Of a stretch of 63,541 bases of DNA, positions 49,065 to 60,362 are shown piece by piece. Each line of letters begins with the position of its first letter. Within the stretch, counting starts at the first letter, position 1. The DNA comes from Burkholderiales bacterium (lineage in GTDB: Bacteria > Pseudomonadota > Gammaproteobacteria > Burkholderiales > Casimicrobiaceae). The DNA is taken from assembly GCA_020851255.1 (NCBI GenBank), contig JADZDA010000011.1, forward strand, positions 1-63,541, in the 5' to 3' direction. A model generated the notes under the pieces. The model was given only the letters and a program-made list of their open reading frames with translations, was not told where the DNA came from and made no database searches. Position numbers and translations under genes: made by a program.

Positions 49065-49617
49065 CACGCTCGCCGCGGCGCTCGCCGTCTGGTTCGCGGT
49101 CGCCGCCGCGATGCCGGCGGCGGCCGCGGATGCCCGGCGCGCACCGGCGCTGCCGGTCGCCGTGGCCGAACTCGCGCCGGACCTGCGTGTGCAGGGTGGC
49201 GGCGAATTGCGCTTCCTCGGGCTGCCCGTCTACGACAGTTACTACTGGGCGGGTGCGCGCGGACACTCCACGGCCGACCCGTTCGCGCTCGACCTCCACT
49301 ACCGCCGCGCGTTGAACGGGGAACGGATCGCCGAGCGCAGCATCCACGAGATCGAGCGAGCGGGTGGCGCCGGCGTCGCGGAGCTCGCGCGCTGGGGCGC
49401 GGCGATGAAGGCGATCTTCCCCGATGTCGGCAAGGGCGACCGCCTGACCGGTGTCAATCTCCCCGGCCGCGGCGTCCGGTTCTTCCACAACGGCAAGCCG
49501 ATCGGCGAAATCGCCGAGCCCACGTTCGCGCGGGCGTTCTTCGGAATCTGGCTCGATCCGGGCACCTCCCAGCCCGAACTGCGGCGCAGATTGCTCGGCG
49601 AGCGGCCAATTCCGTGA
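49033..49617 (+). CDS. chalcone isomerase-like periplasmic protein
   Basis: Signal-peptide-like N terminus; GGGELRFLGLPVYDSYYWAG...RALNGERIAERSIHEIERAG. Confidence 0.82.
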   Translation: MSTSSRSSAADTLAAALAVWFAVAAAMPAAAADARRAPALPVAVAELAPDLRVQGGGELRFLGLPVYDSYYWAGARGHSTADPFALDLHYRRALNGERIAERSIHEIERAGGAGVAELARWGAAMKAIFPDVGKGDRLTGVNLPGRGVRFFHNGKPIGEIAEPTFARAFFGIWLDPGTSQPELRRRLLGERPIP

Positions 49618-50951
49618 AGCGGGCGCAGGTTCGGGGCGCGGCGGGGAAACACGCCGGCATCGGCGCCGCGAACCGCGCCGCGTACGGCGCGTTCGCGCTG
49701 CCACTCGCGATGGGCGCGCTGCCGCTGTACGTGCACCTGCCGAAGTTCTACGGCGAGGTCTACGGCCTGGGGCTGGTCACGCTGGGCGTGCTGCTACTCG
49801 CGCTGCGCGCGGTCGACGCGATCGCCGACCCGCTGATCGGCGCATGGAGCGATCGCGGTCCGCCGCGCAAGCGGTTGATCGCGTGGAGCGCGCCGGTCCT
49901 CGCGTTCGGCATGGTCGCGCTCTACACGCCGCCGGTCCGGGGCGAGACGGCGTTGCTCCTTTGGCTCGGCACCGCGCTGGCGATCGTCTACGCCGCGTAT
50001 TCGATCGCGACGATCAACCACAACGCCTGGGGCGCCGAACTGTCGGCCGATCCGGTCGAACGCACACGGATCACCGCGACCCGCGAAGGACTCGCCCTCT
50101 GCGGCGTGGTCGTCGCGAGCGTACTCCCCGCGCTCCTCGGCGGGTCGGAGGGTGAGGCCGCCGGCCTGCCCCGATTCGCATGGGTCTACGCTGCGATCGT
50201 CGCCCTGGGTCTCGCGGTCACGCTGATCGCGCCCGCCGCACCGCGCCCCGGCACCGCGCCCGGGTCGACGCTCGCGGGAGTGCGCGAGGCGCTCGCCGAT
50301 CCGTTGTACCGGCGGCTACTCGCCGTCTATCTCGTCAACGGGATCGCGGCCGCGGTTCCGGCGACCCTCGTCCTCTTCTACATCGCCGACGCGCTGCAGG
50401 CCGAGGGCCGTCAAGGGCACTTCCTCGCGCTCTACTTCGTGTCGGGCGCCGCCTTCCTGCCGCTGTGGGTGCGCGTCTCGGCGCGCGCGGGCAAGGTCCG
50501 AGCGTGGGGCGCGTCGATGATCGTCGCGGCGGCGGCGTTCGTCTGGGCCGCCTTGCTGGGCGCGGGCGACGTCGCCGCCTTCGCGGTCGTTTGCGTGCTG
50601 TCCGGTGCGGCGCTCGGCGCCGACCTCGCGCTGCCGCCGTCGATCGTCGCCGACGTGGCCGGGCGGCACGCCAGGTCTCGTCCGACCGGCGCGTACTTCG
50701 GCGTATGGACGCTCGCGACCAAGCTCAATCTCGCGCTCGCCGCCGGCATCGCGTTGCCGCTCGTCTCCGCGCTGGGCTACGAACCGGGTTCGCGCGACGA
50801 TTCCGCGCTGCGTGCGCTCGCGATCGTGTACGCCGCGCTCCCCTGCGGGCTCAAGGTCGCCGCGCTCGCTGCGCTGCGGACCTACGCCGCGGCCGCCGCC
50901 GCGGACGCGGCCTCGCCCCCTCGAATCTCGCCGATACGGTATCCCGGATGA
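49614..50951 (+). CDS. MFS transporter (glycoside/sodium symporter type)
   Basis: Multiple TM segments; VHLPKFYGEVYGLGLVTLGVLLLALRAVDAIADPLIGAWSDR. Confidence 0.88.
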   Translation: MKRAQVRGAAGKHAGIGAANRAAYGAFALPLAMGALPLYVHLPKFYGEVYGLGLVTLGVLLLALRAVDAIADPLIGAWSDRGPPRKRLIAWSAPVLAFGMVALYTPPVRGETALLLWLGTALAIVYAAYSIATINHNAWGAELSADPVERTRITATREGLALCGVVVASVLPALLGGSEGEAAGLPRFAWVYAAIVALGLAVTLIAPAAPRPGTAPGSTLAGVREALADPLYRRLLAVYLVNGIAAAVPATLVLFYIADALQAEGRQGHFLALYFVSGAAFLPLWVRVSARAGKVRAWGASMIVAAAAFVWAALLGAGDVAAFAVVCVLSGAALGADLALPPSIVADVAGRHARSRPTGAYFGVWTLATKLNLALAAGIALPLVSALGYEPGSRDDSALRALAIVYAALPCGLKVAALAALRTYAAAAAADAASPPRISPIRYPG

Positions 50952-51508
50952 AACGCCCGAACCCGCGCTCCCCGTCACTCATCGCCGGCTTCCGCGCCGC
51001 CCTGGCCGCGATCGGCGTGCTCGGCCTCGCGTCCTGCGCGAGCGTCGACGTCTCGCAGTACCGCTCCGAACGGCCCGCGCTCGATCTGGCGCGCTACTTC
51101 GACGGCACGCTCGACGGCTGGGGCATGTTCCAGGACCGCTCGGGCGCGGTCGTCACGCGATTCAACGTCGTCGTCGAAGCGACGTGGCGCGACGCCACCG
51201 GCACGCTGGACGAGTCGTTCGAATACGCGGACGGCCGGCGCGAGCGCCGCGTCTGGACGATCGTCAAGGACGGCGACCGTTACCGGGGAACGGCCGCCGA
51301 TGTCGTCGGCGCCGCGACCGGTGTCGCCGTGGGCAACGCGCTGCGATGGAATTACGTGCTCGCACTCCCGGTCGACGGCCGCGTATGGCACATGGACATG
51401 GACGACTGGATGTTCCTCGTCGACGAGCGCACGATGCTCAACCGTACCACGATGTCGAAGTTCGGTGCGCGCGTCGGCGAGGTGACGCTCGCCTTCCGCA
51501 AGCGCTGA
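50948..51508 (+). CDS. DUF3833 family lipoprotein
   Basis: LGLASCASVDVSQYRSERPALDLARYFDGTLDGWGMFQDRSG. Confidence 0.88.
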   Translation: MKRPNPRSPSLIAGFRAALAAIGVLGLASCASVDVSQYRSERPALDLARYFDGTLDGWGMFQDRSGAVVTRFNVVVEATWRDATGTLDESFEYADGRRERRVWTIVKDGDRYRGTAADVVGAATGVAVGNALRWNYVLALPVDGRVWHMDMDDWMFLVDERTMLNRTTMSKFGARVGEVTLAFRKR

Positions 51509-51526
51509 GTTCCAACCCCCGGGATC

Positions 51527-52399
51527 ATGTTCGCCCCGCTGAATCCGCCGCTGCCCGACTGGAAGGACGCGCGCGTCTGGGTGATCGGCGCGTCGACCGG
51601 CATCGGCGCCGCGACGGCGCGAAAGCTGCTCGCGATGGGTGCGCGCGTCGCGATCTCCGCGCGGTCGGCCGACAAGCTCCGCGACCTTGCCGCCGATTCG
51701 CTCGCGGCGGGTCGCGCGGCGGTCGAGCCGCTCGATGTCACCGACGACCGCGAAGTGCACGCGGCGTGGGAGCGCGTGCGCGCGCGCTGGAACGGCATCG
51801 ATCTCGTGCTGATTGTCGCCGGTACGCACGAGGAAATCCGCGCCTGGGACCTGACGGCCGCGAAGGCGCGGGCGCTGATCGACGTCAACCTGACCGGCGC
51901 GATCTCGGTCGTCGCGGCGGTCGTCCCCGCGCTGCTCGAACGCCGCCGCGGCGCGATCGCGCTCGTGTCGTCGGTCGCCGGCTACCGTGGATTACCGCGC
52001 GCGCTCGTGTACGGCCCGACCAAGGCGGCGCTGATCAATTTCGCCGAGGCGCTGTGGCTCGATCTCGCACCTTGCGGCATCGGCGTCCACGTGATCAACC
52101 CGGGCTTCGTGAAGACGCCGCTCACCGGGCGCAACGATTTCCCGATGCCGCATCTGATCGACGCCGAAACGGCGGCCGGCGAGATCCTCGCCGGGCTGGA
52201 AAGGCGCGAGTTCGAGATCCACTTCCCGCGTGCGTTCACGCGGAAACTGAAACTCCTGCGGCTGCTGCCCTACCGCCTCTATTTCGCGGCGATCCGCCGC
52301 GCGACCGGCATCGCCGTCCACCGGCCGCCCGCACGAGACGCCGGGCCCGGGGATCCTCCCTCCGAACTTCCTCCGTCCACGCCGACGGATACCCGATGA
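51527..52399 (+). CDS. SDR family NAD(P)-dependent oxidoreductase
   Basis: DARVWVIGASTGIGAATARKLLAMGARVAISARS; YGPTKAALINF. Confidence 0.9.
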   Translation: MFAPLNPPLPDWKDARVWVIGASTGIGAATARKLLAMGARVAISARSADKLRDLAADSLAAGRAAVEPLDVTDDREVHAAWERVRARWNGIDLVLIVAGTHEEIRAWDLTAAKARALIDVNLTGAISVVAAVVPALLERRRGAIALVSSVAGYRGLPRALVYGPTKAALINFAEALWLDLAPCGIGVHVINPGFVKTPLTGRNDFPMPHLIDAETAAGEILAGLERREFEIHFPRAFTRKLKLLRLLPYRLYFAAIRRATGIAVHRPPARDAGPGDPPSELPPSTPTDTR

Positions 52400-52842
52400 C
52401 CGACGCACTCGACCACAACCGCCGCGCGACGGCCGCCGCCCGCGCGTTCTACGAGAGGTTGACGCCCGCCGACCTGGCCTCGCTGCGCGAGGTCGACGCG
52501 GACGACGCCGCCTTCCGCGACCCGTTCAACGACGTGCGCGGCGTCGACGCGATCGCCCGGATATTCACGAAGATGTTCGCCGAACTCGACGACGTCCGGT
52601 TCTCGATCCGCGAGACCGTCGTCGGCGAGGAGGGCGCGATGCTGGTCTGGGACATGACCTACCGGGTCCGTCGCTGGCGACCGCGTCAGGCGCAGTCGAT
52701 CCACGGCGCGACGCACCTCCGGTTCGCGCCGGACGGCCGCATCGCCTGGCATCGCGACTACTGGGACGCGGCCGGCGAGCTCTACGCGAAGCTGCCGCTG
52801 ATCGGTCCGCTGATGCGCTATCTCGAGCGCCGGCTCGCGTGA
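52396..52842 (+). CDS. nuclear transport factor 2 (SnoaL-like) family protein
   Basis: DAAFRDPFNDVRGVDAIARIFTKMFAELDDVRFSIRETV...WHRDYWDAAGELYAKLPLIG; 4-nt overlap with SDR. Confidence 0.88.
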   Translation: MTDALDHNRRATAAARAFYERLTPADLASLREVDADDAAFRDPFNDVRGVDAIARIFTKMFAELDDVRFSIRETVVGEEGAMLVWDMTYRVRRWRPRQAQSIHGATHLRFAPDGRIAWHRDYWDAAGELYAKLPLIGPLMRYLERRLA

Positions 52843-52891
52843 ACGCGCGCCGCGTGCATCGCCCGCGGTTTCGCACAGATGCGGCATGGTC

Positions 52892-52920
52892 AAAGAAACG
52901 GTCCCGCTCGCGCGGGACCG
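52892..52920 (-). terminator. rho-independent terminator for the small ORF at 52994-53191
   Basis: 9-bp perfect stem CGGTCCCGC/GCGGGACCG, 4-nt loop, followed by TTTCTTTG on the minus strand. Confidence 0.75.
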
Positions 52921-52993
52921 GTGAGGGCGCCCCGGGGACTCCGGGACGTTGGGGGTCGGGGCCGCGCCGGCGGGGAAGCCCGGCGCGTCGGCG

Positions 52994-53191
52994 TCAGTTG
53001 ATCCGGGTCACCGGCTGGTACGACAGGTATTTCACGTCGACGACCGCGTACGCTGGCGCGCTCTGCACGATGACCGCCTCGTGCGTGAAATGGCTCGGCG
53101 CGACGACGAACGCCGACAGCGTCGCGAGCGACAGAGCGACCGCGGCGACGACCAGCGCGGCGCGTTCGAGCGGGGTACGGGTGTGTTCCAT
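52994..53191 (-). CDS. small single-TM hypothetical protein (65 aa)
   Basis: MEHTRTPLERAALVVAAVALSLATLSAFVVAPSHFTHEAVIVQSAPAYAVVDVKYLSYQPVTRIN; terminator downstream. Confidence 0.55.
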   Translation of the reverse strand: MEHTRTPLERAALVVAAVALSLATLSAFVVAPSHFTHEAVIVQSAPAYAVVDVKYLSYQPVTRIN

Positions 53192-53442
53192 GGCGATTCC
53201 TTCGGGTCTCGGGGTTCTGATGAGTCAATGCCCGTTGGATGCGCAGTCTCCGCACTTCGGATTCAGCGCGCCACGGGGTCGCGACGAGGCGGCCCGCGGG
53301 GAGGACGAAGCGTCGGCGACACCGACGAACGGAGAGGTCCGGGCGCCGCCGGATGCCGGCACTGGCCGGACCCGGCACCGGGGGGATCCGGGGCGGGCGC
53401 GGTTTGACGCCTTCCGGAATCCCGGCGATAATTCAATGCTTT

Positions 53443-53519
53443 GGCGAGCTAGCTCAGCTGGTTAGAGCAGAGGAATCATAATCCTTTGGTCCGGGGTTCG
53501 AGTCCCTGGCTCGCCACCA
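53443..53519 (+). tRNA. tRNA-Met (anticodon CAT), elongator-like, CCA encoded
   Basis: GGCGAGC acceptor pairs with GCTCGCC; AGCTCAGCTGGTTAGAGC D arm; CAT anticodon; GGTTCGAGTCC T arm. Confidence 0.95.
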
Positions 53520-53525
53520 TTCCCC

Positions 53526-53554
53526 GAAGGCCCGCGGCGCTCCCGCGGGCCTTC
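53526..53554 (+). terminator. 12-bp hairpin GAAGGCCCGCGG-CGCTC-CCGCGGGCCTTC downstream of the tRNA
   Basis: Perfect stem, weak T-tract. Confidence 0.6.
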
Positions 53555-53778
53555 GTCCGTCCTGGGAGGGGCCTGCCTGTTCGTGATGCGGGACGCTCCT
53601 CACCGAACGGGCGGCGCGCAGACTCGGGGCGGGTTCGCATGCGACCCCCGGCCAAGGCGCGGGTCGCAGAGGTTGACGTGCAAGATCCGGTTCAACAGAA
53701 TGCGCGGGCCGCCGCCCGGCGCAACCCGGTTGCGATGCCGGCGACGACGCGCGGCGCGGCGAGAAGGGCTGAGGGAAC

Positions 53779-55119
53779 ATGAGATCGTGGGCCGGCATGC
53801 GATTCACCGCTGCTGCGGGCGTGTTCCTCGCGCTTTCCGCATCCGGCGCGCTGGCCGCGGCGCTGAGCCTCACCGGATTGCTGGATCCCAACGACGCCCA
53901 GGATGTCTTCCTCCACCCGTTCACGCTGACCGCGCCGGCGACCGTCACGATCCAGAGCTACGGTCACGGCGGTTCGGCTGGGGCGCCGGCGGGCAGGAAC
54001 GCCGCCGGCACGGTGATCGCAGCGGGCGGGTTCGATCCCTACCTCTCGGTCTTTTCCGGCACCGGGTCGACCGCCACTTTCGTCGCCGCGAACGACGACG
54101 GAACCTGTCCGCCCGGCACGGTTTCGGACGGCGCCTGCCGCGATCCGGCGCTGTCGATCGCATTGCCCGCGGGCAACTACACCCTCGCGCTGTCGGCGTT
54201 CCTCAATCTGTCGATCGCCGAGAACTACGGGAGCGGATCCCTGGGCGACGGATTCGCCGGCCTGGGGAGCTTCGGCACCCGATCCAATGCCTGGGCCGTC
54301 GACATTTCCGCGCCTTCGCTAGTCGTCCCGACGCGATGGCTGGGCGTCGCGCCCGGCTCGATCACCTTCGGCGCCCAGACCGTCGCCACGACCAGCGGTC
54401 CGTCGACGGCGATCGTGACCAGCCTGGGCAGCGCCGCGGTCGACTTTTCGTCGGTCTCGCTGTCGGGCGCGAACGCCGGTGACTTCGCGGTCGGCGGCAC
54501 CTGCGGCGGCTCTCTCGCGCCGGCCGCCACGTGCACGCTCACCGTGACGTTCACGCCGTCCGCGCCGGGACCGCGCTCCGCGCAGGTGACCCTGGCGTCG
54601 AACGCCGGCAACAATCCGGTCGTCCTCGACGTGGGAGGAACCGGCACGACCGGGGCCGTCGCCAGCGCGTCGCTCTCCGCGACCAGCCTGGATTTCGGAA
54701 CCCGCGCGCTGGGTTCGCCGTCGCCGCAGCAGTCGATCGTCGTCACCAATACCGGCGGAGCGTCCCTCGTGATCGGGGTGAACTCGCTCGGCGGCGCGAA
54801 CGCCGGTGATTTCGCCATCGCCGCCGACGGCTGCGCCGGACAGACGCTGGCGCCGGCGCTGTCATGCACGATCGCGGTGTTCTTCACGCCGCAGACGGTC
54901 GGACCGCGGACGGCGAGCTACACGATCAACTCGAACGCGAGCAACAACCCGACCCTCGTCGCGCTCACGGGCGCCGGGGCGACACCGCAACCGATTCCCA
55001 CGATCGGCGAGACGACGCGATGGTTGATCACGCTGCTCCTCGCCATCGCCGCCATGCGAGCGCTCGCCAGACGGTGCTCGCGATCCCCTTCCCCGCCCCC
55101 CGCGCACAGCCCCAGGTGA
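53779..55119 (+). CDS. choice-of-anchor D repeat surface protein with IPTL-CTERM-like sorting tail
   Basis: Signal peptide; two repeats (SGANAGDFAVGGTCGGSLAPAATCTLTVTFTPSAPGPRSAQVTLASNAG and GGANAGDFAIAADGCAGQTLAPALSCTIAVFFTPQTVGPRTASYTINSNAS); IPTIGETTRWLITLLLAIAAMRALARR. Confidence 0.8.
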   Translation: MRSWAGMRFTAAAGVFLALSASGALAAALSLTGLLDPNDAQDVFLHPFTLTAPATVTIQSYGHGGSAGAPAGRNAAGTVIAAGGFDPYLSVFSGTGSTATFVAANDDGTCPPGTVSDGACRDPALSIALPAGNYTLALSAFLNLSIAENYGSGSLGDGFAGLGSFGTRSNAWAVDISAPSLVVPTRWLGVAPGSITFGAQTVATTSGPSTAIVTSLGSAAVDFSSVSLSGANAGDFAVGGTCGGSLAPAATCTLTVTFTPSAPGPRSAQVTLASNAGNNPVVLDVGGTGTTGAVASASLSATSLDFGTRALGSPSPQQSIVVTNTGGASLVIGVNSLGGANAGDFAIAADGCAGQTLAPALSCTIAVFFTPQTVGPRTASYTINSNASNNPTLVALTGAGATPQPIPTIGETTRWLITLLLAIAAMRALARRCSRSPSPPPAHSPR

Positions 55120-55123
55120 AACC

Positions 55124-55648
55124 ATGAAGATCCCTCGTCTCTCCTCCGGTGTCACCGCGACGATCCTCGCCTTCGCGGCCGCGGTGGCGCCGCAAGCCGC
55201 GCACGCGCAGGTCAAGCCCGCGAAGACGATCGAAGTGTCGGCCCTGAACGCGATCAGCGCGAGCTGCACGATGCCGTCGGGAGCGGGCGCGCTGCAGAAG
55301 TGCCAGGCCTACACCGTGCCCGCCGGCAAGCGGCTCGCGATCCGGATGGTGACGTATACGCACAGCGATGACCCGACCAAGGCGTTGGCCGGGATCCTGT
55401 ACGGCCGCGACGCGAAACCCGCCGATCTCACGATCTCGGGATTGCAGGACGCCGTGGATCCCCGCGTTGCGTCGATCCTCGCCGGAGGGCCGGCCACCGT
55501 CCAGTCGAGCCTGGCCCTCGCGTGGGGATCGCAGCTCGTCGACATGGTGCTCCTCGCCGGCGACGTGCTGGCGGCGAGCGGGTTCTTCCGCGCGAACCCC
55601 AACAACAACGCGACGCTCGCGTTCTTCGGCTACCTCGTCGACGAGTGA
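55124..55648 (+). CDS. secreted hypothetical protein
   Basis: MKIPRLSSGVTATILAFAAAVAPQAAHAQVKPAKTIE signal peptide; no family recognised. Confidence 0.55.
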   Translation: MKIPRLSSGVTATILAFAAAVAPQAAHAQVKPAKTIEVSALNAISASCTMPSGAGALQKCQAYTVPAGKRLAIRMVTYTHSDDPTKALAGILYGRDAKPADLTISGLQDAVDPRVASILAGGPATVQSSLALAWGSQLVDMVLLAGDVLAASGFFRANPNNNATLAFFGYLVDE

Positions 55649-55729
55649 GCATCGGCGCCGGCGCGGGGTCATCGCGCCGGGCGCCGTTCCCGCACCGAGC
55701 CGATCCGCGTACGCCCGGCGATCGGGACG

Positions 55730-57604
<1,875 letters not shown>

Positions 57605-57713
57605 CCGCCAAGCATATCGGAACCGCCGGTCGGCCCGCTGACGACAGCCGCCAGCGAGCCCGCGTCGCCGATGCGCACCGTCGTGCGCGGCGCGCGGGTG
57701 GGAATCGGCGCGT

Positions 57714-58160
57714 CTACGCGCAGCCGTCGTCCTTCTGCCGGCGTTCCTGGATCGCGATCTCGTCGGCCGCCTTCTTGCGCGCGGTCGTCGTCGACTTCGC
57801 CTCCGCGAGCACCGCGCGCTGCTGCGCGATGTTCGCCTGGTAGTTCGCGCAACGGTCGCGGCGCTGCACTTCCTCCCGGTCGGCGACCGCGCGGTTCTGC
57901 GCGACCACCTTGTCGTCGAGCACGACGACCCGGCCGTCGGTCTTGCGCGCCGGCGGCTCGGCGGCGACCGTCGCAACGCCGCGTCCCGTCGGACCGGAGC
58001 CCTGAACCGGCTCCTGTTTGGTCGACGGATCGCAGGCCCTGGTCTGGAAGACCACGGTGCCGTCCGGTGACGTGCACTTGTACAAGGCGGCGTGGACCGA
58101 AGTCGCCGGAAGGGCCATGCCCGCGGCGAACGTCGCTACGGCGACGAGGAATGTGCGCAT
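57714..58160 (-). CDS. DUF4124-like periplasmic protein
   Basis: MRTFLVAVATFAAGMALPATSVHAALYKCTSPDGTVVFQTRACDPS. Confidence 0.75.
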   Translation of the reverse strand: MRTFLVAVATFAAGMALPATSVHAALYKCTSPDGTVVFQTRACDPSTKQEPVQGSGPTGRGVATVAAEPPARKTDGRVVVLDDKVVAQNRAVADREEVQRRDRCANYQANIAQQRAVLAEAKSTTTARKKAADEIAIQERRQKDDGCA

Positions 58161-58365
58161 GATCGCAGGTCGGAGTGCAAAGGGCTCCCCGCGATCGATG
58201 CAATCCGCATGCCACGCGGCCGCACTTCCGGACGAACGGCAGGGCGCCGACGGCCGGCCCCGGGAAGGCGGGACGATGCGCGCTCGAATGGCGGCGCGCC
58301 GCGGGCGGCGGTTCGCGCGGTCGGGTGACGCCCGGCGTCGCCACCCGACCGCCCGGGGCGCTGCG

Positions 58366-59736
58366 CTACGCCGGTTCGACGACCGACGGCAATCCGGCCA
58401 GGGCCATCGCCAGTTCCTTCTGGTCGTAGTCGAGGTCCTTCAGCCGGCCGCCGAAGTAGTCGATGTACGCCTGCATGTCGAAGTGGCCGTGCCCGCAGAG
58501 GTTGAAGAGGATCGCGCGCGAGGTCCCTTCCTCGCGGCAGCGGATCGCCTCGTCGATCGCGCCCTTCACCGCGTGGTTCGCCTCGGGCGCCGGGACGATG
58601 CCCTCGGCGCGCGCGAACTGCACGCCGGCCTCGAAGACCTTGGTCTGGTGATACGCGGTCGCCGAAATCAGCCCGAGTTCCTGCAGGTGCGACACCATCG
58701 GCGCCATGCCGTGGTAGCGCAGGCCGCCCGCGTGGAAGCCCGGCGGCGTGAACGTCGAGCCCAGCGTGTGCATCTTCGCGAGCGGCGTCAGGTGCGCGGT
58801 ATCGCCGAAGTCGTACGCGTACCGGCCGCGCGTGAGACTCGGGCACGCGGCCGGCTCGACGGCGATCACCTTCACCTTCTTGCCGCCGCGCAATTGCGCG
58901 CCGATGAACGGGAAGGCGATGCCGGCGAAATTCGACCCGCCGCCGGTGCAGCCGACGATGATGTCCGGGTAGTCGCCGGCCATCTCGAGCTGCTCCATCG
59001 CCTCGATGCCGATGATCGTCTGGTGCAGCAGCACGTGGTTGAGCACGCTGCCGAGCGCGTACTTGGTGTCGTCGTTCTGCGCGGCGATCTCGACCGCCTC
59101 GGAGATCGCGATGCCGAGGCTGCCCGGATGGTCGGCGCGCTGCGCGAGGATCGCGCGTCCGGACTGGGTGAGGTTCGACGGCGACGCGATGCAGCGCGCG
59201 CCGTAGGCCTCCATCAATGCCCGGCGGTACGGCTTCTGGTCGTAGGAGACGCGCACCATGAAGACCTGCACGTCGAGCCCGAAGAGCGCCCCGGCGAACG
59301 CGAGCGAGCTGCCCCACTGGCCCGCGCCGGTCTCGGTGACGAGTTTCTTCACGCCGGCTTCGCGGTTGTAGAACGCCTGCGGCACCGCGGTGTTCGGCTT
59401 GTGGCTGCCCGCCGGCGACACGCCCTCGTACTTGTAGTAGATCCGGGCCGGCGTCTGCAGCACCTTCTCGAGGCGGCGGGCGCGGAACAGCGGCGCGGGC
59501 CGCCACTGCCGGTAGACGTCGCGCACCGGACCGGGGATCGGCACGTCGCGTTCGGTCGTCACCTCCTGGAGGATCAGCTCCATCGGAAAGAGCGGCGCCA
59601 GATCGTCCGGACCGACCGGCTTCTTCGTGCCCGGGTGGAGCACCGGCGGCAACGGCCTGGGCAGGTCGGCCTGCAGGTTGTACCAGGCCTTGGGGATGCG
59701 GGATTCGTCGAGGACGTACTTCACGGTGTCGGGCAT
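58366..59736 (-). CDS. TrpB2-type tryptophan synthase beta-like PLP enzyme
   Basis: [64 protein letters not shown]. Confidence 0.88.
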   Translation of the reverse strand: MPDTVKYVLDESRIPKAWYNLQADLPRPLPPVLHPGTKKPVGPDDLAPLFPMELILQEVTTERDVPIPGPVRDVYRQWRPAPLFRARRLEKVLQTPARIYYKYEGVSPAGSHKPNTAVPQAFYNREAGVKKLVTETGAGQWGSSLAFAGALFGLDVQVFMVRVSYDQKPYRRALMEAYGARCIASPSNLTQSGRAILAQRADHPGSLGIAISEAVEIAAQNDDTKYALGSVLNHVLLHQTIIGIEAMEQLEMAGDYPDIIVGCTGGGSNFAGIAFPFIGAQLRGGKKVKVIAVEPAACPSLTRGRYAYDFGDTAHLTPLAKMHTLGSTFTPPGFHAGGLRYHGMAPMVSHLQELGLISATAYHQTKVFEAGVQFARAEGIVPAPEANHAVKGAIDEAIRCREEGTSRAILFNLCGHGHFDMQAYIDYFGGRLKDLDYDQKELAMALAGLPSVVEPA

Positions 59737-59855
59737 GGGCTCTCCTGCGATCGGCGGGACGGACGACGCGCGCGCGGGGCGCGGTGGGGCGATGATAACG
59801 GCTGCGGCGCGATCGGTGCGGCGCTGATCCAGATCAACCGGCGCGCGGGAAAGAC

Positions 59856-60290
59856 TCAGTCGGGCTCGATGCCCACGTCCCGGACGACCTTCGACCGCTT
59901 GGCGACCTCGGACCGGATCAGCCGGCCGAGCTCGTCGGGCGTGCCGCCGACCGCCTCCAGGCCGCCTCTGCGCCGCCTTCGGCGAGCCTGCGCCGGTCCT
60001 CCGGGATCGCGAGCCCCTCGTTGAACGCCAGGTTGAGCCTGCCCACGACGTCGGCCGGCGTGCCCGCCGGGGCGACGACGCCTTCCCAGGCGATCGCCTC
60101 GAACCCGGGCAGCGTCTCGGTGAGCGCTAACAGATCCGGATAGTTGCGCGAGCGCTTCGGGCTCGAAGCCGCCAGCGCCCGCAGTTTCCCCGTGGCCACG
60201 TGCGGCATCCGGTTCGCTTGGTCGCCGAACGCGACCTGGATCTGCCCGCCGAGCAGGTCGGTCGCATCGCGGACGCGCCGGCGGCAAGGG
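59856..60290 (-). pseudogene. tripartite tricarboxylate transporter substrate-binding (Bug) family remnant
   Basis: [61 protein letters not shown] in one frame, [30 protein letters not shown] in another; N-terminal half absent. Confidence 0.8.
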
Positions 60291-60362
60291 CCATGGGTTG
60301 TCGCAAGGCGCCGTCCGAATTGGTAGCATCGCCCGGCCGTCGTGACGAGAACGGGAGTCCCG

